Shown piece by piece: positions 1 through 8,204 of a stretch of 64,000 bases of DNA. Numbering within the stretch: position 1 is the first letter of the stretch; the number at the start of each line of letters is the position of its first letter. The stretch lies in contig CAJTFX010000018.1 of NCBI GenBank assembly GCA_910575555.1, positions 1-64,000 of the forward strand. The letters run 5' to 3'. The stretch comes from Lachnospiraceae bacterium. Its GTDB lineage: Bacteria > Bacillota > Clostridia > Lachnospirales > Lachnospiraceae. The notes below the pieces were generated by a model, which saw only the letters and a program-made list of their open reading frames with translations, did not search any database and was not told the origin of the DNA. A program made the position numbers and the translations under genes.

Positions 1-88
1 CTTAATTGACAAAACACAATGTTAGCTTGCAATCATACTCCTTAAACTGCGGCATACACAACTGTTTTATTTGTGTTTTCTTGTACCT

Positions 89-1045
89 CTATTTTGGTAT
101 CAAGTGGTTCATGCCTTCCCAGTCAATCCCTGCCGATTTTATCAGATTTTCCGGGAGAAGATGGATGTAATAAGCCGTTGCGTCCAGATCCCTGTGTCCC
201 ATGTATGTCTGCAAGTAAGGCAGACGGGAACCGAGGTCTTTCTTTTCGTCAAGCCACCGGTTCAAAACAGCAGTGGCAAACCGGTGTCGGAGGTCGTATA
301 CTCTTACTGAGGGAAGAAGGTCCTTTGGAACGTCCGGTTTCGATAAGGCAAAAAATCTCTTAAACTTTCCCTGTATCCATCCGGCGGAGTAGGGTTCGCC
401 GGATGGCGAGGGGAAGAAAAATTCGCTTTCAGGAAACGCTGCGTCACGGACAGCTGCATAGGATTTTGCCAGGGAATTCATCTCATCCGACATGACGATG
501 TTGCGGCTTTTATGCTTCTTCGTTTCAATGATACGCAGCTCCCCGGTATTCAGGTCCACTTCATTTCTCTTAAGGTTCCTGCCCTCATTCGGACGCAGCC
601 CGCAGGTATAAGTCATGCGGAAGTAAGTGCTGAGCAGGAGCGGACGGAAAGGCTCTTTGGGATATTTGTACGTATCAATCTCCCGGAAAAGCGCTGTCAG
701 TTCATCGTCCCCAAACAGGTACGGAACAAAAACTGTTCCTCCAGCGGTGAACTTATCCGACAGGATATAAGCGTTCTTTCCAACGGATTTCAGGTAAGTG
801 CCGAATCCCCGGATGAAAGCGGCTCTGCTGTGGATCACGCTGTCTGACTCTCCCGGATCAGGTTTCAGCCAGTTCAGGACAACCCCTTCTGTTAAATCTC
901 CGGTTTCGGCATATTTCGTGGAACAATACCGGTCAAACTGACGCGCCCGCCCAAGATAGGTGTTTTCCGAATAACCGAGGGATATTTTCAGGTCGATCAG
1001 ATGATTCAGATCATTTGCAAACATACTGGTAAAGCCGCGGTTCAT
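89..1045 (-). CDS. Tyrosine recombinase (phage-type integrase)
   Basis: This is a 318-residue site-specific recombinase that would cut and rejoin DNA through a 3'-phosphotyrosine link. The C-terminal catalytic domain shows the first arginine in TCGLRPNEGR (R151), a second box YDLRHRFAT (R253, with Tyr where His is usual) and GHRDLDATAYY (H284, nucleophile Y292 or Y293). The N-terminal half looks like a core-binding (SAM-like) domain. Its ATG overlaps the stop of the upstream recombinase by 4 bases (ATGA), so the two are translationally coupled. Paired or tripled tyrosine recombinases are known from mobile elements. The family call is firm; the DNA target is unknown. Confidence 0.92.
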   Translation of the reverse strand: MNRGFTSMFANDLNHLIDLKISLGYSENTYLGRARQFDRYCSTKYAETGDLTEGVVLNWLKPDPGESDSVIHSRAAFIRGFGTYLKSVGKNAYILSDKFTAGGTVFVPYLFGDDELTALFREIDTYKYPKEPFRPLLLSTYFRMTYTCGLRPNEGRNLKRNEVDLNTGELRIIETKKHKSRNIVMSDEMNSLAKSYAAVRDAAFPESEFFFPSPSGEPYSAGWIQGKFKRFFALSKPDVPKDLLPSVRVYDLRHRFATAVLNRWLDEKKDLGSRLPYLQTYMGHRDLDATAYYIHLLPENLIKSAGIDWEGMNHLIPK

Positions 1046-2287
1046 AACAGTTCCTTCCTTTCCAGCGGAATCCCCCTGAAATCAAGCGCACATTCTTTCA
1101 GGTTTGCTGTATCGAGTGAAAGATACTGGCGCGAAGATTTCAGGTCGTCATGTCCAAGTATCTGTGCAATCGTTGTGAGGGGTGTGCCTGTAACGAGTAG
1201 CTTCTTGGCAAGACGTCTGCGGAGGCCGTGGAACCCTTTCCCGTCAAACGCATGCCTGGCGATACCGGCTTTCTTCTGGTATTGCTGGAACATACTTCCG
1301 ATGCAGACCGCATTGGCGATAGCTGTTTTCGGAGCCACAGCCCTCAGGAATACTTCCGGGCAGTCGGAAGCAGGACGTGCATTTAATATATAATCCTGCA
1401 GGGCAGCTCCGGTTTGCTTTACCAGCGGGACATAGACTGTCCTGCCAGTCTTTTTCTGGCACAGCCTGATCTCGCCTTTCCTCCAGTCAATGTCGGAAAG
1501 CCTAAGACGGATAAGGTCACAAGCCCGCAGGCCGGTTGTCGCAGCCGTCAGGATAATGGCACGGTCTCTTTTTCCCATATCGCTGCCGGTATCGATTACC
1601 GCAAGGATGCGCTCCAGTTCTTCATCCGTCACATAGCCCTGTATCGGCATGTCCCGGTAAACTTTATAGGAAAACAGATCAGTACAGTCCGGCGCCGGTA
1701 TTCCTGTCTCTTTCAAAAAGATATGGAAATATTTAAGATAGAGAAGGATGTTGTGCAGGCTGGATGTCCTGACCTCTGCTGCGGTTTTTAATATAAACTC
1801 CCTCACATCATCGACAGAGACATGCTCTAACGATTCATGGCCGAGGACTTCAAAGTGATGGAGATACCTGCGGACCACCCAGACCACATCGTCACGGGTA
1901 TTGGAGCCGTAATTCCTATAATCCAGGAAACGGTCAATCAGCCGTTCATTTTCCGCCCTGAGCAGATATTTTGTTCCGTGTTTCGGCATTTTGAGGTGAA
2001 TCGTCCCTGTCAGATAAAACTCATTCAGCCGGTTCGCGGCAGAGCGGATATTCCTGTAGTGATAGTCTGAAATTTCGCTTCTGGACAACCGTTCTCTCTG
2101 GAATCCTACATATTCATTTGTGATTTCAGGATCGTAGAAAGAGATGCCTTTTTTGCCGTAGTAGAGCAAACGCCCTCAGCCCCGGCTGAATATTTGTCCA
2201 TATGCTGGATTCACTGTAGCCGAGCCTTCTGGCTTCTGCAACCATCCGGGCAATCATTTCATTGATGGTTACTTTGTTCTCATTCAT
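1042..2287 (-). pseudogene. Tyrosine recombinase, frameshifted near its N-terminus
   Basis: The catalytic part (from about 2169 down) carries the tyrosine-recombinase boxes TGLRACDLIRL, GFHGLRRRLA and ILGHDDLKSSRQYL. Translation most naturally starts at the ATG at 2287, behind an AGGAGG at 2296-2301. That frame reads MNENKVTINEMIARMV and runs to IQPGLRAFAL before leaving the catalytic frame near 2165, where the other frame continues YYGKKGISFYDPEI. The two halves fit end to end, so one gene of about 415 residues has an indel of one or two bases. The catalytic part could still start at an internal TTG at 2169, but no good ribosome site precedes it. Sequencing error or programmed frameshifting is possible. 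Confidence 0.75.
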
Positions 2288-2500
2288 GGCAAATGCCTCC
2301 TTTGGTATAGTCAGGGAAATCCCTGCTGACACCATTATCAGCAAATGCCATTGTGGGTGCTATAAAAATACTTCAAATACTTCAAATTCTTAAAACTGAC
2401 ATGGATTTCTTTTTTCTGTACTTTCATAATTAAGTGACAAATGGTAAAATACAAGCTAAATAACATACGTTACAAAAGAAGTGTTAAAGGGGGAAAACAG

Positions 2501-3415
2501 ATGGGAAAGCGAACATTTGAAGATGTCAAAAATTATGTCGAATGGCAATCGCAAGGGAAATGTACCGTATTAAGTGCAAAGACAGAGCAACATTTTGATG
2601 ACTTGGGCGTTGATGTATATGTTTGGAATGTCAAAACCGATACGGATGGAGATTGGTGGGTGGTAGAAGGTGATACTGTTCCAATGAATCTATATTCCCA
2701 AAGCGCATACTACTTTGGTGCCGATGAAGTGTATTCCTTCCACATGGGATTAATGCAAAGAATGAGTGCAGCCCAAGATGAGTATAATCCAGAGGATTTT
2801 GTAAATGGTGTTACCCTTGACGCAGAAATTGCCCCACAACTTTTCCGGAAACTAAAAAGTGTCGCCGCCCTGATTGACACAGCTAAGGAAATTGAAGATT
2901 TTCAAGCAATAGGTGTTCAGTGTAGAGAAACACTCATTGAGCTTGGCAACCATATATATAATCCCATGATGGCCGGTAGCGGGGAGCAGCCCCAAGCATC
3001 GAATTTTAAACGTAAAAGTGAACTGTTTATTCAGTTTTACTTGAAAGGATCAGAAAATTCGGACTACCGCAACATCATTAAAAAGCTAACAGAAGCCACA
3101 TGGGACTACGCTAATAAAATAACGCATTCGCGAAGTGCTACATACTACGAAGTATCATCTTGTGTCACGTTATGCATCTCCCTCGTGGGTGTTTATGAAA
3201 ATATACTCCAAAAAGTTTTTGATCCGCTTTCACAATACCATTGTTCAATATGCCAAAGCAAAAAACTGAGCATTGCTGGCGATGATTCAGATGAAGATGG
3301 AATAGTTCAAAAACTATACTTGCACTGCGAGGAATGTGGGGGCACAACAGAAGTCGTCTTTGAAAAAAATAACGAAAATGATCCCTCTTATATTACAGGT
3401 AAAGTCATTGAATAA
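2501..3415 (+). CDS. Uncharacterised protein with C-terminal zinc ribbon
   Basis: This is a 304-residue soluble protein of unknown function. I chose the ATG at 2501 because GGGGGA lies just upstream; an ATG at 2441 has no ribosome site. Near the C-terminus two CxxC pairs (CSIC, then CEEC about 40 residues later) suggest a zinc ribbon. The middle is helical, with a segment around RNIIKKLTEATWDYAN and THSR that recalls HEPN-like domains of abortive-infection proteins, but I see no decisive RxxxxH motif. It stands alone, divergent from the recombinases, as cargo genes often do. A defence role is only a guess. Confidence 0.7.
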   Translation: MGKRTFEDVKNYVEWQSQGKCTVLSAKTEQHFDDLGVDVYVWNVKTDTDGDWWVVEGDTVPMNLYSQSAYYFGADEVYSFHMGLMQRMSAAQDEYNPEDFVNGVTLDAEIAPQLFRKLKSVAALIDTAKEIEDFQAIGVQCRETLIELGNHIYNPMMAGSGEQPQASNFKRKSELFIQFYLKGSENSDYRNIIKKLTEATWDYANKITHSRSATYYEVSSCVTLCISLVGVYENILQKVFDPLSQYHCSICQSKKLSIAGDDSDEDGIVQKLYLHCEECGGTTEVVFEKNNENDPSYITGKVIE

Positions 3416-3575
3416 GAAAGTGAATATAGAAATCCCAGACTAATACAATGGAAGTTGTAGTTTGGTTTTTCTTCTTTTTAGAATTATATTTTGTCGTGTA
3501 CTTGATATGCGGTTGCCTATATTGTAAAGGATGAATAAAAAATAAAGAGGTTTTACGGCTTGTGACGCAAGAAAA

Positions 3576-3709
3576 GATTATCCCGAATTATTTTGTTTAA
3601 GCCGGGAGTTTGAGAAAACCAGCAATAGAAACAAGCAAAAAGTTATCCCGAATATTTTTCTAAGAAATGCCACTGTTGCTGGCTTTCTTTGAAGTATTCG
3701 GGATAATCT
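3576..3709. repeat. Three copies of GATTATCCCGAATA-like motif, two direct and one inverted
   Basis: The motif occurs at 3576-3590 and 3641-3655 on the plus strand and at 3695-3709 on the minus strand. An inner pair, CCAGCAATAG-like near 3619 and its imperfect complement near 3670-3684, adds to the dyad, giving an imperfect inverted repeat of about 50 bases per arm. Such arrays are typical of recombinase binding sites or of a small non-autonomous element. The nearby tyrosine recombinases make the first plausible. Confidence 0.6.
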
Positions 3710-3870
3710 GCCTTTCGGTATAACCAGGATGGTTTTACATGTTTTGAGTTGTTTTCGGTCGTAGGAAAATCGTAAGAAAGTCCGTTGAAAATCATATATT
3801 ATCCGCAAAGGAAAGCGAAAACATAAATCGCTCCATTCTGATATGCTATATATCGGGCTGAACTATTGAA

Positions 3871-3918
3871 ATTCACCGATAAGGAGCTACCTCCTTACGA
3901 GCACTGTGAATGCTTTTT
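3871..3918 (+). terminator. Nested hairpin followed by a T-run
   Basis: ATTCAC (3871-3876) pairs with GTGAAT (3906-3911) and encloses AAGGAG (3881-3886) pairing with CTCCTT (3891-3896). Five T residues follow at 3914-3918. It may terminate a short transcript from within the gap, or be a small RNA with a sequestered AGGAG. No gene leads into it on the plus strand except the distant one ending at 3415. Confidence 0.4.
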
Positions 3919-4008
3919 CCGAAAAAACTGAAACCATATAGATCTAATCTGAAAGTTGACGACAAAAGAAAAGCCGTTGTCCGGCAGCCTTTATCTCATG
4001 TTCTGATT

Positions 4009-4045
4009 TTTACGGCGGCTTTGAATAAATCAGGGCCGCCGTAAA
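4009..4045. terminator. GC-rich hairpin, probable terminator
   Basis: TTTACGGCGGC (4009-4019) and GCCGCCGTAAA (4035-4045) form an 11-bp stem. The arms end in T and A runs, so the hairpin could stop transcription in either direction. It insulates the WYL regulator from upstream transcription. Confidence 0.45.
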
Positions 4046-4156
4046 GCGAGAATAGCTATTGTCTGAATTGCGTTAGCTTAAATGAAGCACATTATTCTTA
4101 ACTTGCCGTACACTTGTCAAGTTTCTTGCGTTATAATATAGGCGGAGGTGTACGGT

Positions 4157-5056
4157 ATGCAGATGAACAGGTTGTTTCAAATTGTCTACTATTTATTGGA
4201 AAACGGAAAATCTTCGGCTCCTGAATTGGCAAAGAAATTTGAGGTTTCTACTCGGACCATTTACAGAGATTTAGATACCATTAGCGCGGCAGGAATCCCG
4301 ATTTATGCTACACAGGGAAAAGGCGGCGGTATCTCTTTGTTGGAAAATTATGTTTTGGACAAGTCTATATTTTCAGAAAAAGAGCAGGAACAAATATTGA
4401 TTGCCTTACAGGGCATTGCATCCACAGAAGGTGAAAATGCGGATGAATTGCTATCTAAATTGTCAGCACTCTTTCAGATTAAATGGACGGATTGGATAGA
4501 AGTTGATTTTTCAGACTGGAATAAAAATAAGTCGGATCAGATATTTGCCGAGGTTAAAAAAGCGATTTTTGACAGAAGAATCATCACCTTTTCTTATTTT
4601 GGTAGTGACGGTCAGTATCTATCACGCTCTGTGAAACCGATTAAGTTGGTTTTCAAGGGTAAAGACTGGTATTTGTATGGATTCTGTCTGTTAAGAAGTG
4701 ACTACCGTTTTTTCAAGTTGACGCGCATACAAGACTTGGTAACTTCTGCCGAAACATTCATAATGGACATGTCGGACTTACCAAAGGAAAAGATGGAAAT
4801 GCCTCATTACAATAGCGTTTCTGTAACTTTGAAATTCTCCCCGCAGGTTGCCTTTCGCGTACATGACGAGTTTTCTGATGCTATTACAACAGACGAAGAA
4901 AATAATCTATATGTAACCGCAAATTTACCAGACCATGAGGTCATTTATCATTATCTGCTTACTTTTGGAGAGCATGTCGAGGTGCTTTCCCCGGCGCATA
5001 TCCGGGATGGGATAAAAGAGAAAGTATGCTCCATTCTAAAAAAATATGAAACATGA
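4157..5056 (+). CDS. WYL-domain transcriptional regulator (YafY type)
   Basis: This is a 299-residue DNA-binding regulator. The N-terminal 60 residues form a DeoR/HTH_11-type winged helix (KFEVSTRTIYRDLDTI is the recognition region). A WYL domain follows at about 135-205 (FSYFGSDGQYLSRSVKP, then KDWYLYGFC), with a C-terminal WCX-like extension. WYL domains sense small ligands, often nucleotides or DNA ends, and many of these proteins control stress or mobile-element genes. I chose the ATG at 4157 behind GGAGG at 4143-4147; a GTG three codons earlier overlaps the spacer. TATAAT lies at 4132-4137. The target gene is not obvious, since the downstream neighbours are broken. Confidence 0.88.
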   Translation: MQMNRLFQIVYYLLENGKSSAPELAKKFEVSTRTIYRDLDTISAAGIPIYATQGKGGGISLLENYVLDKSIFSEKEQEQILIALQGIASTEGENADELLSKLSALFQIKWTDWIEVDFSDWNKNKSDQIFAEVKKAIFDRRIITFSYFGSDGQYLSRSVKPIKLVFKGKDWYLYGFCLLRSDYRFFKLTRIQDLVTSAETFIMDMSDLPKEKMEMPHYNSVSVTLKFSPQVAFRVHDEFSDAITTDEENNLYVTANLPDHEVIYHYLLTFGEHVEVLSPAHIRDGIKEKVCSILKKYET

Positions 5057-5164
5057 CACAGGATTTCAGGTTTTGTTTGTTATACTTGTTTTAGAAACAG
5101 AAAACTTTTGGTATTCAATCAAAATAAAAGAATGAATACCTGCATTGACGGAGGAGGTGATAAC

Positions 5165-5670
5165 ATGGGAAATTAGCTGTATTTGATATATCTGAATCGG
5201 GCGGTAAAATTGCAGAAAAACTGCTTATGCTGTTAAATACCTGTCAGAGGCAGGAGTTAGTAAATTATCTTCTTGCTTTAAAAGGGCAACAGAATAATCC
5301 GGCTGATATCCCATGTGATATTCCCGAAACTTATAGGGTGCAGGCAGCCATTGAGGAACCTTTTACAGAGATCCGCATGGGGGATTTATATTTCTGCCAG
5401 GAGCAGCGGCTTGTATGTATTGGCGAGCAGATAATTGAATTAACCGCTAAGGAATTTGACATCCTTGCTTTGCTAATTACACACCCGAAGCGGGTATTTA
5501 CCTATGAGCTGATTATGGAATTGGTTTGGAATGAGGATCATTCGTATTACTCTCGCAAGGCAGTCAATAACCATGTAAGCAATCTGCGGAAGAAACTGAA
5601 AATTACGCCGGATTCCCCGGACTACATCAAAAGCGTTGTTGGCGTTGGTTATAAATTTGATGTGCCGTAA
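5165..5670 (+). pseudogene. Winged-helix (OmpR/PhoB-type) regulator frameshifted just after its start
   Basis: Residues from 5227 onwards encode an OmpR-type winged helix (ELTAKEFDILALLITHP, then NNHVSNLRKKLKI and VVGVGYKFDV) with no receiver domain before it. A strong GGAGGAGG ribosome site precedes an ATG at 5165, but that frame stops after three codons. One extra G in the GGG run at 5167-5169 would restore MGKLAVFDISESGGKIAEKL and join it to the domain. The native gene was therefore about 167 residues and has lost one base. The ATG at 5227 has no ribosome site. Receiver-less regulators of this kind occur beside two-component genes. Confidence 0.7.
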
Positions 5671-5748
5671 TATGACTATGGAATCAGATGACAGTTGGAT
5701 ACATCTGAGGTGTGGCTGCTATATCTATCTGTTTCGCTTAATGTGAGG

Positions 5749-5784
5749 AATCGTCAAGATTAGGAATGCGTTGTCTTGACGATT
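5749..5784. terminator. Inverted repeat, possible terminator
   Basis: AATCGTCAAGA (5749-5759) and TCTTGACGATT (5774-5784) form an 11-bp stem. No clear T-run follows, so it may instead be an operator. It lies between the broken winged-helix gene and the truncated response regulator. Confidence 0.35.
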
Positions 5785-5863
5785 ATCTATCATTATGCTG
5801 ATAATGTAACAGCGTTTTGGTACATAATAAAGATAGATCGTTTGGGCAGGAAGGAGCAATGCA

Positions 5864-6259
5864 ATGAATGAAAAAATTTTAGTGGTGGATGACGAAAAAG
5901 AGTTGGCAGATTTGGTTGAAGTCTATCTGAAAAACGATGGATATACCGTTTATAAATTTTACAATGGTACGGATGCGTTAAGGTGCATTGAGTCTACCCA
6001 CTTGGATTTAGCCATATTAGATATTATGCTCCCGTATATTGATGGCTTTCAAATTTGCCAGAAAATCCGGGAGAAATTTTATTTTCCTGTGATTATGCTG
6101 ACAGCAAAAGTAGAAGATGGGGATAAAATCATGGGGCTGTCCGTTGCGAATGACTATATCACGAAGCCGTTCAACCCACTGGAAGTGGTTGCCCGTGTGA
6201 AAGCGCAGTTAAGGCAGTATATGAGATACAGACAGCCGCAGATCAAGCGTTTGGATTAG
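5864..6259 (+). pseudogene. VanR-like response regulator, receiver domain only
   Basis: The 131 codons encode a CheY-like receiver close to VanR-type regulators: acidic pair DD near residue 10, phospho-acceptor D53 in LAILDIMLP, the T in MLTAK and the K in YITKPF. One residue seems missing in GLSVANDYITKPF compared with the usual GADDYITKPF. The winged-helix output domain is absent: the frame ends at QIKRLD, where the sequence passes into a glyoxalase-family gene. A good ribosome site (GGAAGGAG) precedes the ATG. A lone receiver could still be made, but the join looks like a deletion. Confidence 0.75.
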
Positions 6260-6645
6260 AGATGTTTCAGGATTACGGTAAGAACATCGCCTTTACCTGC
6301 GGCCTGGCACTGCAGCAGGATTTTGACTGGCTTGTGAATCTGCCGAAAGAAAAGATATTAAAGAAATCTAACAATGCGGAAATCGTCTTTGAGGAACAGG
6401 ACTTTGACGGTTTTCTAAACAAGCTGAAAGAATACCCGGACATCGAATATCTGGGAGAAGTGATCGAACATAGCTGGGGCCAGCGGGTGATCCGGTTTTA
6501 CGATTTGGATGGCCATATCATTGAGGTCGGCGAGGATATGAAAATGGTGATAAAGCACTTTCTTGCTTCCGGCATGACCATGGAAGAAGTTTCTGTGAAA
6601 ATGGATGCTTCCGTGGAGGATTTAACAAAGCTTCTGAATAGCTAA
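6241..6645 (+). pseudogene. Glyoxalase/bleomycin-resistance (VOC) protein lacking its N-terminus
   Basis: The frame reads QAFGLEMFQDYGKN followed by a typical VOC body (EQDFDGFLNKL, EHSWGQRVIRFYD, DGHIIEVGE) and a C-terminal helix pair. Relatives have about 20-25 further N-terminal residues, including the first metal ligand region. Here those are replaced by the tail of the truncated VanR-like gene, which reads through the join in another frame. An internal ATG at 6262 would give 127 residues, but no ribosome site precedes it. Confidence 0.7.
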
Positions 6646-6742
6646 TACATGATGGACGAATAAACAAATCGGAGTTTGTGGAGAGATCTCCTGAACTTTC
6701 CTTATTTTTCAAGGCTCACAGAGCCTTATATAGATATGTATT

Positions 6743-6794
6743 TTCCCTTATTTTTGCCCTTGTGAGATAATCGTGAGGGAAATAAGGGAAATTT
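6743..6794. repeat. Inverted repeat TTCCCTTATTTTTGCCCT / AGGGAAATAAGGGAA
   Basis: The left arm lies near 6743-6760 and the right arm near 6776-6790, separated by a short loop. A similar but weaker dyad (TTTCCCTTA ... TTAAGGGAAA) lies near 10820-10885. It may be a terminator or an element boundary. It sits just before the truncated AbiEii fragment. Confidence 0.35.
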
Positions 6795-6864
6795 CTATTT
6801 AGTCGTTGCCTGCTACTTTATCGAGAAGTCTTGCGGAGCTCCGTTTAATGTTAGTGTAACAGAT

Positions 6865-7472
6865 GTGGAGACGATTATATCAAAAATCATAGCAATCCCC
6901 ATAGATGACGGTGTTTCATTTCACATTAAAAGAATATCGGAAATTATGGAAGAAGCAGATTATCCGAGAGTACGAGTAAGTATGGAAACTAAGTTTGATG
7001 GTGTCATTACACCATTAAAGATAGATATTTCCACAGGGGATGTAATTACACCAAGAGAAATAAGGTATAGATTTAACCTTATGCTTGAAGATCGTACAAT
7101 TGAAGTGTGGGCTTATAATCTTGAGACGGTATTGACTGAGAAACTGGAAACTGTTATCAGCCGAAATGTTACGAATACACGAATGAGAGATTTTTATGAT
7201 ATTTATATCCTGCAAAAATTGTATGGACAACAACTTAAAAAAGAAATACTATGGAATGCACTTGTAGCGACAGCCGGGAAACGTGGAACATTGGAGCAGA
7301 TAAAATCTGGAATATAAGAGAAATATTTGATGAAGTTGAATCAAGTCTGGTTATGGAAAAGTTGTGGGAAACATATCAAAAAAATTATTCTTATGCTGCT
7401 GATATTTCATGGCATATAGTCATGGAGTCTGTTCGATATTTATATCAAACTGGATGTTCGTCGAATTCTTGA
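6865..7472 (+). pseudogene. AbiEii-type nucleotidyltransferase toxin, truncated and frameshifted
   Basis: The frame starting at 6865 matches the middle and C-terminal part of AbiEii proteins: MKIDITTGD-like KIDISTGDVITPREIRY, ETVLTEKLETVISRN and RMRDFYDIY. The same motifs are in the intact toxin gene at 54466-55305. The N-terminal catalytic region, with the KGG and DxD motifs, is missing. Near 7305 the homologous reading shifts frame and continues as IREIFDEVESSLVMEKLWET until 7472. No AbiEi partner precedes it. It is a dead remnant of a toxin-antitoxin locus. Confidence 0.75.
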
Positions 7473-7538
7473 AATAAACATACTCTCTCCAACAAAAATT
7501 CAAGAAAAAATGCTAATCTATAATATGGAGGTGAAGTA

Positions 7539-8204
7539 ATGCAGAAGATTTTAATTGTCGAAGATGATGCTGATATTCAAGATATACTGAAAAACCATCT
7601 TATTGATGCAGGATATGAAGTTGCTGTCGCTTCTGACGGCGTGGCTGGGATAGCAATGTTTGACGATGCAATCGACCTTGTATTGTTAGACATTATGCTT
7701 CCTAAAATTGACGGTTATGGTGTATGTGAGGTCATTCGCAAGAGGTCACAAGTCCCAATCATCATGCTTACCGCGCTATCAGATGAAGAAAACCAGTTGA
7801 GGGGCTTTGAACAACAGATTGATGATTACATTCCAAAGCCCTTTTCTCCCAAAATACTGTTATGTAAGATTGCGGCTATACTTCGGCGTAGAACTACTGA
7901 AAATCAAAATCAATCCCTACTTACCTATAAAGAGTTGAGTATAGATATTGACGGATTTCATGTGTATCAAAGTGGAAACGAAGTCGTCTTGACCAGTAAG
8001 GAGTTTTCACTTCTTAGGCTTATGATTGAAAATCAAGGAAAGGTTTTTACTCGGCAGATGTTACTTGAACGATTGTGGTCGGATGATTTGGAAGTCGAAG
8101 ATCGGATTGTTGACAGCCATATAAAGAACATTCGTAAAAAGCTAAGTGCCGATTATATAAAAACAATTAGAGGGGTGGGATATAGAATTGATAAAGTGCA
8201 TTAA
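7539..8204 (+). CDS. OmpR-family response regulator
   Basis: This is a full-length 221-residue regulator. The receiver domain spans residues 1-115, with the acidic EDD at 8-10, phospho-acceptor D51 (LVLLDIMLP), T in MLTALS and K in IPKPFSP. The winged-helix DNA-binding domain covers residues 125-218 (LTSKEFSLLRLMIENQ, DSHIKNIRKKL, IRGVGYRI). GGAGGTGAAG precedes the ATG. The histidine kinase gene overlaps its end, so the pair forms one operon that may control the secreted protein downstream and itself. Confidence 0.93.
   Translation: MQKILIVEDDADIQDILKNHLIDAGYEVAVASDGVAGIAMFDDAIDLVLLDIMLPKIDGYGVCEVIRKRSQVPIIMLTALSDEENQLRGFEQQIDDYIPKPFSPKILLCKIAAILRRRTTENQNQSLLTYKELSIDIDGFHVYQSGNEVVLTSKEFSLLRLMIENQGKVFTRQMLLERLWSDDLEVEDRIVDSHIKNIRKKLSADYIKTIRGVGYRIDKVH

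Larger units (their letters stand above)
3416..4156. other. Non-coding gap with inverted repeats and hairpins
   Basis: These 740 bases hold no convincing gene; a 76-codon minus-strand frame at 3578-3808 lies across the repeats and has no ribosome site. The stretch contains the TTATCCCGAAT repeats, a nested hairpin at 3871-3911 followed by a T-run, and a strong GC-rich hairpin at 4009-4045 (TTTACGGCGGC and its complement). A TATAAT at 4132-4137 probably serves the WYL regulator downstream. The layout resembles the end of an insertion or a small-RNA locus. Confidence 0.5.

Noticed and set aside
1-88. Attachment site at the left edge
   Set aside because: No dyad or repeat with a second copy could be found next to the recombinase gene.
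3578-3808. 76-codon minus-strand frame in the long gap
   Set aside because: It runs across the inverted repeats and lacks a ribosome site; the open frame is explained by repeat structure.
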